A stretch of DNA of 64,000 nucleotides from positions 310,001 to 374,000 of the forward strand of contig CAWJIB010000007.1 in NCBI GenBank assembly GCA_963842835.1, written 5' to 3'. The notes below the pieces were generated by a model. That model was given only the letters and a program-made list of their open reading frames with translations, ran no database searches and was not told the DNA's origin. This document shows, piece by piece, positions 11,889 to 20,436 of this stretch. Both the position numbers and the translations under genes were made by a program. The stretch is from Roseiarcus sp963842835. Lineage in GTDB: Bacteria; Pseudomonadota; Alphaproteobacteria; Rhizobiales; Beijerinckiaceae. Numbering within the stretch: position 1 is the stretch's first letter; each line of letters begins with the position of its first letter.

Positions 11889-12958
11889 CCGCGCCGCTGC
11901 CGCGCGAAGCGTTCTGGCGCGGGCGCCGGGTGCTGCTCACCGGCCATACCGGCTTCAAGGGGAGCTGGGCCGCCCTGTGGCTCGCGCGGCTCGGCGCGGC
12001 GACGACCGGCTTCGCGCTCGCGCCCGACACGAGCCCGGCTTTGTACGACGTCGCGAAGGTGGGGTGCGACCTCGATTCGCGCCTCGGCGACCTGCGCGCT
12101 CCCGAGGCGGTGCGCGCCGCCGTCGCCGCAGCCGACCCGGAAATCGTGCTGCATTTCGCGGCGCAGCCCCTGGTGCGCCGCGCTATCGCCGAACCCATCG
12201 AAACGCTCGCCGTCAATGCGATGGGGACTGCGCATCTGCTCGACGCGTTGCGCGGCGCGAAGCGCGTCGAACGCGTCCTGATCGTCACGTCCGACAAGGT
12301 CTACGACAATCGCGAACGCGGCGAGGCTTTTCGCGAGGACGACCCGCTCGGCGGCAAGGATCCCTATTCCGCGTCCAAGGCGGCGACGGAAATGATCGCG
12401 CGCGCTTACGCGCAGACCTATTTTGCGCCCCGCGGCGTCGCGCTGGTGACGGCGCGCGGCGGCAACGTCATCGGCGGCGGCGACTACGCCGAGGACCGCA
12501 TCGTTCCCGACATTGTTCGCGCCTGGGCGCGTGGGACGCGCCCGATCCTACGCATGCCCGAGGCGACGCGGCCCTGGCAGCACGCGCTCGACTGCATCGC
12601 CGGCTATTTTCTTTACGTCGAGAACGCCGACCGCGCGATTCCGCGCGCGCTCAATTTCGGCCCCGATCCGGCGAACCCGGTCACGGTCGCCGAGCTGACC
12701 CGCGCGATGCTCGAGGCGCTCGGCGCCCCGGGCGAGTTCGAGACGGAGCCTGCCAAAGCCTCGATCGAGATGCGCAGTCTGGCGGTCGACGCCCGCCGCG
12801 CGCAGAGCGAGCTGGGCTGGCGCAACCGCTTGCCGAGCGCGGCGGCGGTTCGCTGGACTGCCGATTGGCATCGGCGCGTCCGCCTCGGCGAAGACCCGCG
12901 CGCCGTCACGCTCGCCCAGATCGAAGCCTATTGCGCGCTCGACGCGCCCGCTGCTTGA
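11870..12958 (+). CDS. rfbG: CDP-glucose 4,6-dehydratase
   Basis: Extended SDR enzyme converting CDP-glucose to CDP-4-keto-6-deoxyglucose with tightly bound NAD. The 362-residue product shows GHTGFKGSWAALWLARLG (~24-40, the family's GxxGxxG variant), HFAAQPLVRRAI (~90), VTSDKVYDNRE (~133) and the catalytic DPYSASKAATEM (YxxxK, ~155-165). ARGGNVIGGGDYAEDRIVPD and RPWQHALD are diagnostic for RfbG. The start MENLDVTAP (11870) is chosen. The in-frame ATG at 11849 adds MGLWTRA and has a GAGGAG only 2 nt away, so either start is possible. The gene overlaps rfbF at its 5' end. Confidence 0.95.
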   Translation: MENLDVTAPLPREAFWRGRRVLLTGHTGFKGSWAALWLARLGAATTGFALAPDTSPALYDVAKVGCDLDSRLGDLRAPEAVRAAVAAADPEIVLHFAAQPLVRRAIAEPIETLAVNAMGTAHLLDALRGAKRVERVLIVTSDKVYDNRERGEAFREDDPLGGKDPYSASKAATEMIARAYAQTYFAPRGVALVTARGGNVIGGGDYAEDRIVPDIVRAWARGTRPILRMPEATRPWQHALDCIAGYFLYVENADRAIPRALNFGPDPANPVTVAELTRAMLEALGAPGEFETEPAKASIEMRSLAVDARRAQSELGWRNRLPSAAAVRWTADWHRRVRLGEDPRAVTLAQIEAYCALDAPAA

Positions 12959-12969
12959 ACGTGAAATCC

Positions 12970-14223
12970 ATGATGACCGTCGCCCCCGCCCTACCCCGTT
13001 GCCGCTTCTGCGGCGCGCCGTTGACGACGACTTTCGTCGATCTCGGCGAGACGCCGCTCGCCAACAGCTATCTCACGGAGGAGGACGCGGCGGCGGGGAG
13101 AGACCGGCGCTATCCCCTGCACGCGCGCGTCTGCGGCGAATGCTTTCTCGTTCAGGTGGATCAGCCGGTTCGCCCCGAGGCGATCTTCAGCGATTACGCC
13201 TATTTTTCGTCCTTCTCGGCGTCCTGGGTCGAGCACGCGCGCCGCTACGCCGAGGCGATGATCGCGCGTTTTCGTCTGGGGCCGCAATCGCTCGTGGTCG
13301 AGATCGCCTCGAACGACGGTTATCTTCTCCAGCATTTTCATGCGGCGGGAATTCCGGTGCTCGGCGTCGAGCCGGCCGCAAATGTGGCGCCCGCGGCCAT
13401 TGCTAAGGGCGTGCCGACGGAGGTCGCCTTTTTCGGCCGGGCGACGGCCGAGCGGCTTTCGCAACGCGGCGTGAGAGCCGACCTCGTCGCGGCCAACAAC
13501 GTGCTCGCCCATGTGCCCGACATCCGCGACTTCGTCGCCGGATTCGCGCTCATCCTCAAGCCGGACGGCGTGGCGACGTTCGAATTTCCGCACTTGCTCA
13601 ATCTTATCCGCGAGACGCAGTTCGATACGATCTACCACGAGCATTTCTCTTATCTCTCGCTCGTCGCGGTCGAAACAATCTTCGCGGCGACAGGCCTGCG
13701 CGCCTTCGATGTCGAGGAGATTCCAACCCATGGGGGGTCGCTACGTCTTTTCGCCTGCCGAGCGGACGCCTCTCATCGCGAGACGCCGCGACTGGCGGAC
13801 TTGCGCGCCAAAGAGCGCGAGGCCGGCCTCGACTCGCTCGAGGCCTATCGCGGATTCGCGCCGCGCGTCGAGGCGGTCAAGCGCTCGTTCCTCGCGTTCC
13901 TCGCCCAGGCGCGCGCCGAAGGCAAATCGGTCGCCGCCTATGGCGCCGCGGCCAAGGGCAACACGTTCCTCAACGTCTGCGGCGTCGGCAAGTCGGATAT
14001 CATCTGCGTTTTCGACCGCAGCCCCGCCAAGCAAGGCAAGCTGCTGCCGGGCAGCCACATCCCGATTCTGGCGCCCGAGAGAATTGGCGAGATCAAGCCC
14101 GTGTATCTCGTCGTTCTGCCCTGGAACCTGATCGAGGAGATCAAGGCGGAGATGGGATTGATCGCGCAATGGGGCGCGCGCTTCGTCACCGCCGTGCCGG
14201 AAACGCGCGTGCTCGCGCCATGA
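12970..14223 (+). CDS. NDP-sugar C-methyltransferase (zinc-binding + class I MT + C-terminal domain)
   Basis: A 417-residue three-part protein of the TylC3/NovU-like sugar C-methyltransferase group. The N-terminal zinc domain has CRFCGAPL and VCGECFLVQ (CxxC x2, ~11-60). A Rossmann methyltransferase follows, with VVEIASNDGYLLQHF (~113), NNVLAHVPDIRDFV (~178) and HEHFSYLSL (~225, the catalytic His-Glu-His region). The C-terminal domain contains AYGAAAKGNTFLN and IPILAPERI. It sits between the CDP-glucose dehydratase and an epimerase gene, so C-methylation of CDP-4-keto-6-deoxyglucose is the natural proposal (inference). A GTG at 12961 or ATG at 12973 could also be the start. Its stop overlaps the next start. 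Confidence 0.9.
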   Translation: MMTVAPALPRCRFCGAPLTTTFVDLGETPLANSYLTEEDAAAGRDRRYPLHARVCGECFLVQVDQPVRPEAIFSDYAYFSSFSASWVEHARRYAEAMIARFRLGPQSLVVEIASNDGYLLQHFHAAGIPVLGVEPAANVAPAAIAKGVPTEVAFFGRATAERLSQRGVRADLVAANNVLAHVPDIRDFVAGFALILKPDGVATFEFPHLLNLIRETQFDTIYHEHFSYLSLVAVETIFAATGLRAFDVEEIPTHGGSLRLFACRADASHRETPRLADLRAKEREAGLDSLEAYRGFAPRVEAVKRSFLAFLAQARAEGKSVAAYGAAAKGNTFLNVCGVGKSDIICVFDRSPAKQGKLLPGSHIPILAPERIGEIKPVYLVVLPWNLIEEIKAEMGLIAQWGARFVTAVPETRVLAP

Positions 14224-14750
14224 AGTTCGAGCGGACCGAACTTCCGGGCGTCGTGCGCGTCGTCCCCGAGCCGATCAGCGACGAGCGCGGCTTTTTCGCG
14301 CGTCTCTTCTGTCCGCAGGAATTCGCGGCCGCCGGCTGCGCCTTCACGCCTGCGCAAATGAGCCTGTCGCGCAATCGCTTCGCGCACACGCTGCGCGGCC
14401 TGCACTTCCAGTCGCCGCCCTTCGCGGAAGCCAAGATCGTTCGCGCGGCGCGCGGAAGCGTCTATGACGTCGTGGTGGATCTCAGGCCCGAGAGCCCGAC
14501 CTACCGCCGCTGGACAGCCGCGATCTTAAGCGCCGAGAACGGCGAAGCTCTGCTTATTCCCGAGGGCTGCGCGCACGGCTTTCTCACGCTCGAGGATTCG
14601 ACCGATGTGCTCTATCAGATCGACCGTCTCTATACGCCCGGCCACGCCCGCGGCGTCCGCTACGACGATACCGCGCTGAAGGTCGCCTGGCCGGCGGCGC
14701 CCCGCGTGATCGCTCCGACCGATCTCGCCTGGCCGCCGCTGGAAGGCTGA
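14220..14750 (+). CDS. rfbC: dTDP-4-dehydrorhamnose 3,5-epimerase family protein
   Basis: Cupin-fold epimerase of NDP-4-keto-6-deoxy-hexoses, 176 residues. Visible family features are DERGFFARLFCPQEF (~20), LRGLHFQ (~60, catalytic His), VYDVVVDLRPESPTYRRW (~82) and PEGCAHGFLTLEDSTDVLY (~115-133). The ATG overlaps the stop of the C-methyltransferase gene (ATGA), so it is translationally coupled. Because the operon makes a CDP- rather than dTDP-linked sugar, its substrate here is probably a CDP-4-keto-6-deoxy(C-methyl)hexose; the rfbC name reflects family membership, not a proven substrate. It is the last gene of this plus-strand operon. Confidence 0.9.
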   Translation: MKFERTELPGVVRVVPEPISDERGFFARLFCPQEFAAAGCAFTPAQMSLSRNRFAHTLRGLHFQSPPFAEAKIVRAARGSVYDVVVDLRPESPTYRRWTAAILSAENGEALLIPEGCAHGFLTLEDSTDVLYQIDRLYTPGHARGVRYDDTALKVAWPAAPRVIAPTDLAWPPLEG

Positions 14751-14766
14751 ACGCGCCGGCCCCGCC

Positions 14767-15999
14767 CTACGCCGCGCGAAAATCCCTGACGAAGCGCATC
14801 AGCGCCGCCAAGGCGATTTCGCAATCCTCGGGAGTGATCAACTCCAGCGGGTTGTGGCTGACGCCGCCCTTGCAGCGCACGAACAGCATGCCGGCGGGGC
14901 AGAGCTGGCCCATGATCATCGTGTCGTGGCCCGCCCCCGAGGGCAGCAGCCGCGGCTTCTGGCCGATCGCTTCGAGCGCCGCCGTCAGGCCGGCGACGAT
15001 TTTCGCGTCGCAGACATAGGCGCTCGCTTCGTGGGTCTGCACGAGCGTCAGCGCGACGCCGCGCCGGACCGCGACGGCGTCGAGCGCCGCGGCGATGTCG
15101 GCGACGGCGCGCCGGCGGCGCTCGTCGCGCGGCGCGCGGATGTCGATGGAGAATCGCGCCAGGCCGGGAATGACGTTGACCGCGCCGGGCTCCACATCGA
15201 GCCGGCCGACGGTGGCGACGAGTTCGTCCTCGTCGCGCGCCCTCCCCTCGACGCCCAAGATCATTTCGGCGGCCGCGGCGAGCGCGTCATGGCGCAAGTC
15301 CATCGGCACGGCGCCGGCGTGGCCGGCAAGGCCGCTCACGGCGACGTCGAAACGCGTCGCCCCATTGATCGCGCTGACGACGCCGAGGGGGAGGCCCTCG
15401 GCTTCCAGCACCGGCCCCTGCTCGATATGCAGCTCGACAAAAGCGGCGACGCCGCGCGCGCGCGCCGCCGGCAGCCGATCGGGATCGCCGCCGAACGCCT
15501 TCAACGCGTCGCGCATGACGATTCCCTCGCCGTCCCTCTGGTCGAGCGTCCCCTCCTGGATGAGCCCGGCGAGTTCGCGCGAGCCGGTCATCGTCTTGGG
15601 AAAGCGCACGCCCTCTTCGTCGCCGAAAGCGACGATCTCGATCGCAACGTCGAGACGTTCGCCTCGCGCAGCGAGTTCCTCGACGACGGCGAGCGCGGCG
15701 AGCGCGCCCAGATTGCCGTCGTAGCGGCCGGCGTCGCGCACGGTGTCGATATGCGAGCCGATCATCAGCGCCGGCGCGCCGGCGCGGCGGCCTTCATAGC
15801 GCGCGACGACGTTGCCGGCCGGGTCGATCCTCGCATCGAGGCCGATCGCGCGCGCCCAGGCCAGATATTGCGCCGCGGCGCGCCGATGGGCGTCGGAGAG
15901 ATAGAGCCGCGTCAGCTTCGGCGGATCGTCGGTGAAGGCGGCGAATTCGTCGAGACGGGCCATCAGCCGCCGGCCGGGGCTCGCGAGGTCTTGCGCCAT
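14767..15999 (-). CDS. allC: Allantoate amidohydrolase (M20-family Zn-dependent amidase)
   Basis: A 410-residue metal-dependent amidase of the M20 AllC/N-carbamoyl-L-amino-acid hydrolase group. It carries the di-metal ligands in GSHIDTVRDAGRYDG (~80-95), FGDEEGVRF (~125), ELHIEQGP (~190) and a C-terminal KGGVSHNPLE (~380). N-carbamoyl amino acid hydrolases share these motifs. Allantoate is favoured as substrate because the gene lies 15 bp downstream of a PuuD-type urate oxidase gene on the same strand. The reaction releases ammonia and CO2 from allantoate in purine nitrogen salvage. The enzymes for hydroxyisourate, OHCU and allantoin are not in this window. Confidence 0.88.
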   Translation of the reverse strand: MAQDLASPGRRLMARLDEFAAFTDDPPKLTRLYLSDAHRRAAAQYLAWARAIGLDARIDPAGNVVARYEGRRAGAPALMIGSHIDTVRDAGRYDGNLGALAALAVVEELAARGERLDVAIEIVAFGDEEGVRFPKTMTGSRELAGLIQEGTLDQRDGEGIVMRDALKAFGGDPDRLPAARARGVAAFVELHIEQGPVLEAEGLPLGVVSAINGATRFDVAVSGLAGHAGAVPMDLRHDALAAAAEMILGVEGRARDEDELVATVGRLDVEPGAVNVIPGLARFSIDIRAPRDERRRRAVADIAAALDAVAVRRGVALTLVQTHEASAYVCDAKIVAGLTAALEAIGQKPRLLPSGAGHDTMIMGQLCPAGMLFVRCKGGVSHNPLELITPEDCEIALAALMRFVRDFRAA

Positions 16000-16014
16000 G
16001 GCGCTGGCCTTTCG

Positions 16015-17265
16015 TCAGTTCCCGGCGACGTCGGCGCCGCCGAGCCAATGCGCGAGCGCGCTACGTTCTTCCGTCGTCATCTCCGTGAGATTGTTGGGCG
16101 GCATCGCATGGGTCAGCACCGCCTGCATGCGGATCGCCGGCGCGAAGGCGGCGATGTGCTCGGGGGTGTCGAGCAGCACGCCCTTGGGCGCCTCGCCGAT
16201 TCCCTCCCATACCGGTTCGGGCGCGTGGCACATCGAACATCGCGACTGCACGACGTCGACGACTTCGGGCGGCGCGCGCGGCGCGTCGAGCGCCGCCGCC
16301 TTGACCGGCGGCGGGGGGCTGAGGCCGAGCGCGGGCCGCACGCCCGGCGAAGCCGCGGTCGCGATCCAGAACGCGGCCCAGATCGCCATCGCCGCGACGA
16401 ACCACGCCCACCACGGCGCCTTGCCATGCTCGGCGTGCCAGAGGTTGTAAAAGTAACGCACGAGGGCCCCGGCGACGATGACGCAGGTGACCACAGCGGG
16501 AATGACGCTGGCGTTGGCGAAGGTCAGGGGATAGTGGTTCGACAGCATCATGAACAGCACGGGCAGCGTGATGTAATTGTTGTGCGTCGAGCGCTGTTTC
16601 GAGGTCTTGACCCATTTGGGATCGGGCGCGCGGCCGGCGATGAGCGCGGCGACGGACTTGCGCTGATTGGGCATGATGACGAAGAACACGTTCGCCGTCA
16701 TCATGGTCGCCATCAGCGCGCCGGTATGGATCAGCGCGCCGCGCCCCGAAAACAGCAGCGTGAAGGCGTAGCTCGTCAATACGACATAGCCGAAGCCGGC
16801 CAGGGCGAGCAGCGCGTCGTTCTTGGCGAGCGGCGATTTGCACAAGAGATCGTAGACCAGCCAGCCCAGCGCGAGCGCGGCGACGCCGATCAGCGCCCCC
16901 TGCCAGGGCGCGAGCGCCATCACGGCGGGGTCGATCAGGAAGAAGCTCGACTGGCCGTAATAGACCCAACACAACAGGGCGAAGCCGGAGATCCAGGTCC
17001 AGTAGGATTGCCACTTGTGCCAGATCAAGTGCTCCGGCAGCACGGCGGGCGCGAGTGTGTATTTGCTCATTTCGTAAAAGCCGCCGCCATGGACCTGCCA
17101 GGAAACGCCAGAGACGCCCGCCTTCATGTCCTGCATTTTGCGTAAGGAAGCGTCGAGATGCATGAAGAAGAACGACGCGCCGATCCAGGCGATCGCAGCC
17201 GTGACATGCAGCCAGCGCAGCAGGATCGATCCCCATTCCCAGATATACGGACCCCAGGCCGCCAT
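16015..17265 (-). CDS. puuD: PuuD-type urate hydroxylase with C-terminal cytochrome c
   Basis: Membrane-bound urate oxidase that does not make H2O2 but passes electrons through its own cytochrome c. The 416-residue protein begins MAAWGPYIWEWGSILLRWLHVTAAIAWIGASFFF, with further hydrophobic spans through ~residue 310 (about eight). THNNYITLPVLFMMLSNHYP (~220) is a strongly conserved PuuD segment. The C-terminal ~100 residues hold one CSMCH heme-c motif (~332) and a late Met (HAMPPNNL, ~380) as probable axial ligand. The start at 17265 is chosen because the 26-residue upstream extension is polar and Arg-rich. It is co-directional with allC and divergent from a LysR gene. Confidence 0.92.
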   Translation of the reverse strand: MAAWGPYIWEWGSILLRWLHVTAAIAWIGASFFFMHLDASLRKMQDMKAGVSGVSWQVHGGGFYEMSKYTLAPAVLPEHLIWHKWQSYWTWISGFALLCWVYYGQSSFFLIDPAVMALAPWQGALIGVAALALGWLVYDLLCKSPLAKNDALLALAGFGYVVLTSYAFTLLFSGRGALIHTGALMATMMTANVFFVIMPNQRKSVAALIAGRAPDPKWVKTSKQRSTHNNYITLPVLFMMLSNHYPLTFANASVIPAVVTCVIVAGALVRYFYNLWHAEHGKAPWWAWFVAAMAIWAAFWIATAASPGVRPALGLSPPPPVKAAALDAPRAPPEVVDVVQSRCSMCHAPEPVWEGIGEAPKGVLLDTPEHIAAFAPAIRMQAVLTHAMPPNNLTEMTTEERSALAHWLGGADVAGN

Positions 17266-17358
17266 CCCACTCTCCGCCTTTCGCCGGGCGCGCGCGCATT
17301 CGCCGGCCCGTTCAGGATAGCGGCGGCCCCCATTGTTGCCCACGACGAAATTCAGGAA

Positions 17359-17383
17359 TATTTTGCTATCGAATTGGAAAATA
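17359..17383. promoter_or_regulatory. Inverted repeat just before the LysR start (candidate operator)
   Basis: TATTTT at 17359-17364 and AAAATA at 17378-17383 form an inverted repeat spaced by 13 bases in an otherwise GC-rich 125-bp divergent promoter region. LysR regulators usually bind such dyads near their own promoter. Assignment to this regulator is inference. Confidence 0.3.
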
Positions 17384-17390
17384 GCCGGCG

Positions 17391-18335
17391 ATGATTTCCC
17401 TCGAAAATGTTCGGATCTTTCTGAAGGCGGTCGAGACGAACTCGTTTTCGGCCGCCGGGCGCATGTTGCGTCTTTCGCCTTCGGTGGTCAGCTACCGCAT
17501 CCAGATGCTCGAGGACGCGCTCGGGGCCCGCCTGCTGACGCGCACCACGCGCACGATGCGCCTGACCGAGGCGGGCGAGTTGTTTCTCGAACATTGCCGC
17601 GAGATCATCGAAGCGGTCGAGCGCGCCGAGGCGAGCGTCGCGGACAGCAGCGGCGTGTCGGCGCGCGGCGTCCTCAGGGTGACCGCGCCGCTCGGGCTCG
17701 GACGGCGCGTCGTCGCGCCGATGATGGCGCGCTATCGCCAAGCCCAGCCGCATACCGACGTTCGCCTGCGCCTTTCCGATCATTTGCTCGATCTCGTGCG
17801 CGAGGGCGTCGACCTTGCGATCCGTCTCGCCCGCATGGAGGATTCGAGCTTCACCTTGCGCAAGGTCGCCGAGGTGCGCCGCGTGCTGTGCGCCGCGCCG
17901 GAATATCTGGCGCGACGCGGCGCGCCCGAGGCGCCGAGGGATTTGGCGCGTCACGACTGCCTGTTGCTGCGCTTTCCCGGCTCGCCGCAATTTCGCTGGA
18001 GCTTCGATTTCCGCGGCGAGGCCGCGGCCGTGCTGGTCGAGGGACCGCTCGACGCCGACGACGGCGACGTGCTGACGCAATGGGCGCTCGACGGCCTCGG
18101 GCTCATCATGAAGCCGCTGTTCGAGGTCGCGCCCTACATCGCCGACGGCCGACTCGTCGCGGTGATGCCCGAGGCGCGCCCGCAATCGATGACCCTCGGC
18201 GTGCTCTATCCGACTCGGCGCATGCTGCCGCCGCGCACCAAGAGCTTCATCGATCTGGCGGTCGAGGAGCTGCGCCGCCATTTGGGGGAGCAACTGGCGC
18301 TGCTCGAACCGGGCCAATCCCGGCTCCAGGCCTGA
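17391..18335 (+). CDS. LysR-family transcriptional regulator
   Basis: A 314-residue regulator with an N-terminal winged helix-turn-helix (~1-60: FLKAVETNSFSAAGRMLRLSPSVVSYRIQMLEDALGARL, cited as positions 10-48). The periplasmic-binding-like effector domain spans ~88-300 (GVLRVTAPLGLGRRVVAP, LVREGVDLAIRLARMEDSS). The ~20-residue tail is polar. The ATG lies immediately after an AT-rich inverted repeat and divergent from puuD. The simplest reading is control of the urate/allantoate genes, but this subfamily (similar to DsdC/CrgA-type regulators) has varied targets. Confidence 0.9.
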   Translation: MISLENVRIFLKAVETNSFSAAGRMLRLSPSVVSYRIQMLEDALGARLLTRTTRTMRLTEAGELFLEHCREIIEAVERAEASVADSSGVSARGVLRVTAPLGLGRRVVAPMMARYRQAQPHTDVRLRLSDHLLDLVREGVDLAIRLARMEDSSFTLRKVAEVRRVLCAAPEYLARRGAPEAPRDLARHDCLLLRFPGSPQFRWSFDFRGEAAAVLVEGPLDADDGDVLTQWALDGLGLIMKPLFEVAPYIADGRLVAVMPEARPQSMTLGVLYPTRRMLPPRTKSFIDLAVEELRRHLGEQLALLEPGQSRLQA

Positions 18336-18409
18336 CCGCGCGCGGTCGACTTTTCGGCGCCGTCCGGCCGATTGCGCAGTTCCCTCGGACGGTCCGCGCG
18401 CTCGCGGGA

Positions 18410-19381
18410 CTATGTCTTTGTCAATTCCGCCGCGTACAAATCCGGGACATGCATCTCTTTGGCTATCGGCCCGCGAATGTAATTCGGGTTGTGCACCCGC
18501 GCGGGCAATAGCGGGTTCTCGTGAGGAATTTCTTCGTAAGGGATTTGCGTCAATAGGTGGGTGATGCAATTCAGCCTTGCTCGCTTCTTGTCCACGGCTT
18601 CGACGATCCACCACGGCGCCTCGGCGATATGTGTCTTTTCCAGCATCGTCTCCTTGGCCTTGGTGTATTGCTCCCAGCGGCGGCGGGACTCGAGGTCCAT
18701 CGGACTGAGTTTCCACTGTTTCAAGGGATCGTGGATGCGCATCATGAACCGCAGATGCTGCTCGTCGTCGGTGATGGAAAACCAATACTTGATCAGGACG
18801 ATGCCCGAGCGCACCAACATCCGCTCGAATTCGGGAACGGAATGGAAGAATTCCTCGTATTCGTCCTCCGTACAAAACCCCATGACGCGTTCGACGCCCG
18901 CCCGATTGTACCAACTGCGGTCGAACAGGACGATTTCTCCCCCCGCGGGCAGGTGCGGGACGTAGCGCTGGAAATACCACTGGCTGCGTTCGCGTTCGCT
19001 CGGCGCGGGCAGCGCGGCGACACGGCAGACCCGCGGATTCAGGCGTTGCGTTATCCGCTTGATCACGCCGCCCTTGCCGGCGGAGTCGCGCCCTTCGAAG
19101 AGGACGACCACTTTCAGCTTCTTGTGGACGACCCAATCCTGCAGCTTCACGAGTTCCCTCTGGAGGCGAAGCAGCTCGCGGAAATAGAAGCGGCGCTCGG
19201 TCGTTTCGCGCTCGGGATGGTCGGCGACATCCGTCAGCAAGGCGGCGAGTTGATCGTCGTCGATCTCCATTTCCAGCTCTTCGTCCAAACTGTCGACGAG
19301 TTCGCCGTGGATGCGCCGATAGAGCGCGCCTGCAGGGTTTCTTTCATCCGCGCTCATGCCGGGGTTCCTCTGGCTGGCCAT
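18410..19381 (-). CDS. ppk2: Polyphosphate kinase 2
   Basis: PPK2 enzyme transferring phosphate between polyphosphate and nucleoside diphosphates (GTP/ATP regeneration), 323 residues. The Walker A-like loop is LFEGRDSAGKGGVIKR (~95-110). The lid and Walker B region are RSQWYFQRYVPHLP and IVLFDRSWYNRAGVERVMGFC (~150-170), and KYWFSITDDEQHLRF (~200) is also conserved. Length and the single domain indicate a class I-type PPK2. The start at 19381 gives a polar N-terminal ~60 residues as in relatives; an internal Met at residue 9 is possible. It stands alone between the LysR gene and a methyltransferase gene. Confidence 0.95.
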   Translation of the reverse strand: MASQRNPGMSADERNPAGALYRRIHGELVDSLDEELEMEIDDDQLAALLTDVADHPERETTERRFYFRELLRLQRELVKLQDWVVHKKLKVVVLFEGRDSAGKGGVIKRITQRLNPRVCRVAALPAPSERERSQWYFQRYVPHLPAGGEIVLFDRSWYNRAGVERVMGFCTEDEYEEFFHSVPEFERMLVRSGIVLIKYWFSITDDEQHLRFMMRIHDPLKQWKLSPMDLESRRRWEQYTKAKETMLEKTHIAEAPWWIVEAVDKKRARLNCITHLLTQIPYEEIPHENPLLPARVHNPNYIRGPIAKEMHVPDLYAAELTKT

Positions 19382-19586
19382 TTCGCTGGCCCGGTTGCGT
19401 TATCGGGAACTCTGGAACACGCATATGATGAATTCGCGACAGTTTTAGCGCCGACGCCAGGAGCGACACCAGCGTGGGCGCCGCCCGCAGGAGCCTCGAC
19501 GCGACGCACCCACGAGCGTTCCCGGCGGACCGCTCGGGTGGGGATCAATCAATCGGCGACGCCCATCCCCGCGCGTCTTAACAGAA

Positions 19587-20372
19587 TCACGTCGTCGCTT
19601 TAGACGACAACTTGTCCGCGTCCGGGTTCTCCCGTTCGCTGAGCCAAGCCAGAAGCTGCTCTCTCGACCAGAGCGCCAAACGCCTTGGGGGAAACGGATA
19701 AATGTAGTCGACAATGGTTTCGATGGGCGGCGGCAACGAAAACGGGGCGGCCTGAAGATTGATCGCGCGAAATTGTCCCGTGGAAATGTCTGTATTGATT
19801 CGCCCGAATTTGTAGGTCGTCGTCAGAATGTATTTTATATCCGATCTAGCAAAATGCCTTAGCGCTTCCAATACCTGCGAATTTGACAAATGTATAAAGC
19901 AATCACGGCAGATTAATATATCTGCTTTCGGTAATTCATCTGAAATGATATCTAATTGCATAAATCGTCGTCGCGGCGCTGAGAACTCTTTTTGAAGCCG
20001 CTCCACGAGTTCATGAACGATATCCGCGCCGACATAATTCACTCCTGCATCAAAAGTGACATTTTTCATCCATGCGAAATCCCCGCACGGGGCGTCCAGA
20101 ATCGAGCGGATGTTGTACCTTCGCAATAATCCAGGCAATTTGTCGCGTATATTGCGCGTATATCTCCTGTTCGAGCCAACGCCGCTTACCGATTCGGCGT
20201 CATTCCATTTATTAAACCTCATTATATCTCGGAAGACGGCCTCAGAATCGCCCCCATGAACCGGATGTTTATCGCTGGGCAGCGGCCTGTTGAAATATTT
20301 CAAATCGAGGATTCGTTCGTGAAGAGCTGGAAATTTCGACAGCATCGCGTTTGCAAGTTCGAACACGCCCAT
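19587..20372 (-). CDS. SAM-dependent methyltransferase-like protein in AT-richer DNA
   Basis: A 261-residue protein with a Rossmann methyltransferase core: SILDAPCGDFAWMKNV (~90-105, motif I), YVGADIVHELVERLQ (~115) and ADILICRDCFIHLSN (~150). The target is unknown; similar proteins occur in glycan and glycosyltransferase loci. The coding DNA is visibly richer in A+T than its neighbours, with many TTT, ATA and AAT codons between 19800 and 20250. This suggests acquisition from a lower-GC donor. The ATG at 20372 is preferred, with a GTG directly before it. No operon partner is evident: PPK2 lies ~200 bp downstream and gene remnants lie upstream. Confidence 0.75.
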   Translation of the reverse strand: MGVFELANAMLSKFPALHERILDLKYFNRPLPSDKHPVHGGDSEAVFRDIMRFNKWNDAESVSGVGSNRRYTRNIRDKLPGLLRRYNIRSILDAPCGDFAWMKNVTFDAGVNYVGADIVHELVERLQKEFSAPRRRFMQLDIISDELPKADILICRDCFIHLSNSQVLEALRHFARSDIKYILTTTYKFGRINTDISTGQFRAINLQAAPFSLPPPIETIVDYIYPFPPRRLALWSREQLLAWLSERENPDADKLSSKATT

Positions 20373-20436
20373 CACCTTTAGGATTCCCTGGTTCTGACGC
20401 CGAGCGCGACGCGCGGCTCAGGCTTTAGGCCGCTGA

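Noticed and set aside
14854..17145. 763-residue plus-strand frame over allC and puuD
   Set aside because: Complementary-strand shadow of two well-supported genes; composition is His/Arg/Asp-rich without motifs.
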